Assembly: GCA_029262755.1 (NCBI GenBank)
Contig: JAJCYU010000209.1
Location: forward strand, 1 to 38,287
Length of the DNA: 38,287 nt
Reading direction: 5' to 3'
Origin: Anaerolineae bacterium
GTDB lineage: Bacteria > Chloroflexota > Anaerolineae > Epilineales > Epilineaceae
Position numbering within the stretch: the stretch's first letter is position 1
Below: more notes on this DNA, generated by a model
What the model saw: only the letters and a program-made list of their open reading frames with translations
Database searches by the model: none
What the model was told of the DNA's origin: nothing
DNA letters: not shown here

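Noticed and set aside
38266-38268. GTG as start codon of the giant protein.
   Set aside because: The frame continues upstream with ordinary DUF11 sequence (DFAVSGV) to the window edge without a stop. The GTG is an internal valine in a beta-strand.
3619-38287. Regular repeats considered as a CRISPR array or as DNA-level satellite.
   Set aside because: Periods are ~350-500 bp and ~1.6 kb, diverged, in frame, and explained by protein modules. There are no short identical repeats with unique spacers.

Overview
The window is GC-rich bacterial DNA. All supported genes lie on the minus strand, so the window reads biologically from right to left. It holds only three genes: (1) an enormous DUF11-repeat surface or secreted protein that fills about 90% of the window (3619 to beyond 38287, at least 11,555 residues, N-terminus off the right edge); (2) a three-PDZ-domain exported protein with Met/His-rich loops (1740-3341); and (3) the N-terminal ~565 residues of a membrane sensor histidine kinase (1-1695, cut by the left edge inside its ATPase domain). 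The AAGGAG ribosome binding site, histidine kinase and DUF11 repeats are bacterial. The C-terminal beta-sandwich domains of the giant protein recall large DUF11 proteins of Chloroflexota, but that taxonomic guess is low confidence and rests on memory of family style only.

The giant protein is not a plain tandem array. Counting by eye I find about 78 DUF11-like modules of ~115-180 residues (called M1 to M78 here, N to C) after a partial first module, then a 623-residue C-terminal tip. The repeats are hierarchical. Every fourth module (M1, M5, M9 ... M73, nineteen in all) is a 'KPD' type, with K-F/Y-G/V-K-P-D after the first strand in nearly all of them and a GRW/ERW-type segment in most. The array is therefore 19 tetrads (T1-T19) of about 1.55-1.73 kb each (T19 is longer). 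In the middle, tetrads of three different flavours (KFVKPD, KYGKPD, KFGKPD) alternate in fixed order, forming four 12-module super-repeats of 4.8-5.0 kb: 31653-26827, 26826-21856, 21855-16861 and 16860-11872. They are flanked by four simpler tetrads on the N-terminal side (37971-31654) and three KFGKPD-type tetrads on the C-terminal side (11871-6370).

The modules suggest a chemically locked stalk. Nearly all carry a Lys (first strand), Asp (mid) and Asn (late strand) in positions compatible with an intramolecular isopeptide bond. Most have a Cys pair around the 'C...xxC-x-L-G' strand. Subsets have a second Cys pair that is present or absent as a unit. In all seven KFGKPD-type tetrads an extra Cys in the slot-2 module is matched by an extra Cys in the following slot-3 module, which suggests an inter-domain disulfide. 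These are inferences from covariation among paralogous modules.

Between the giant gene and the PDZ gene lie 277 bp with two strong inverted repeats (3584-3617 and 3527-3564), probably the 3' end of the giant transcript. The PDZ gene has a good Shine-Dalgarno and is followed after 44 bp by the histidine kinase, so these two probably form an operon. Both carry Met/His-rich segments in their predicted extracytoplasmic parts, suggesting a metal-responsive (copper/silver-like) envelope-sensing pair; this is a hypothesis. No response regulator, mobile element, RNA gene or CRISPR array is visible.
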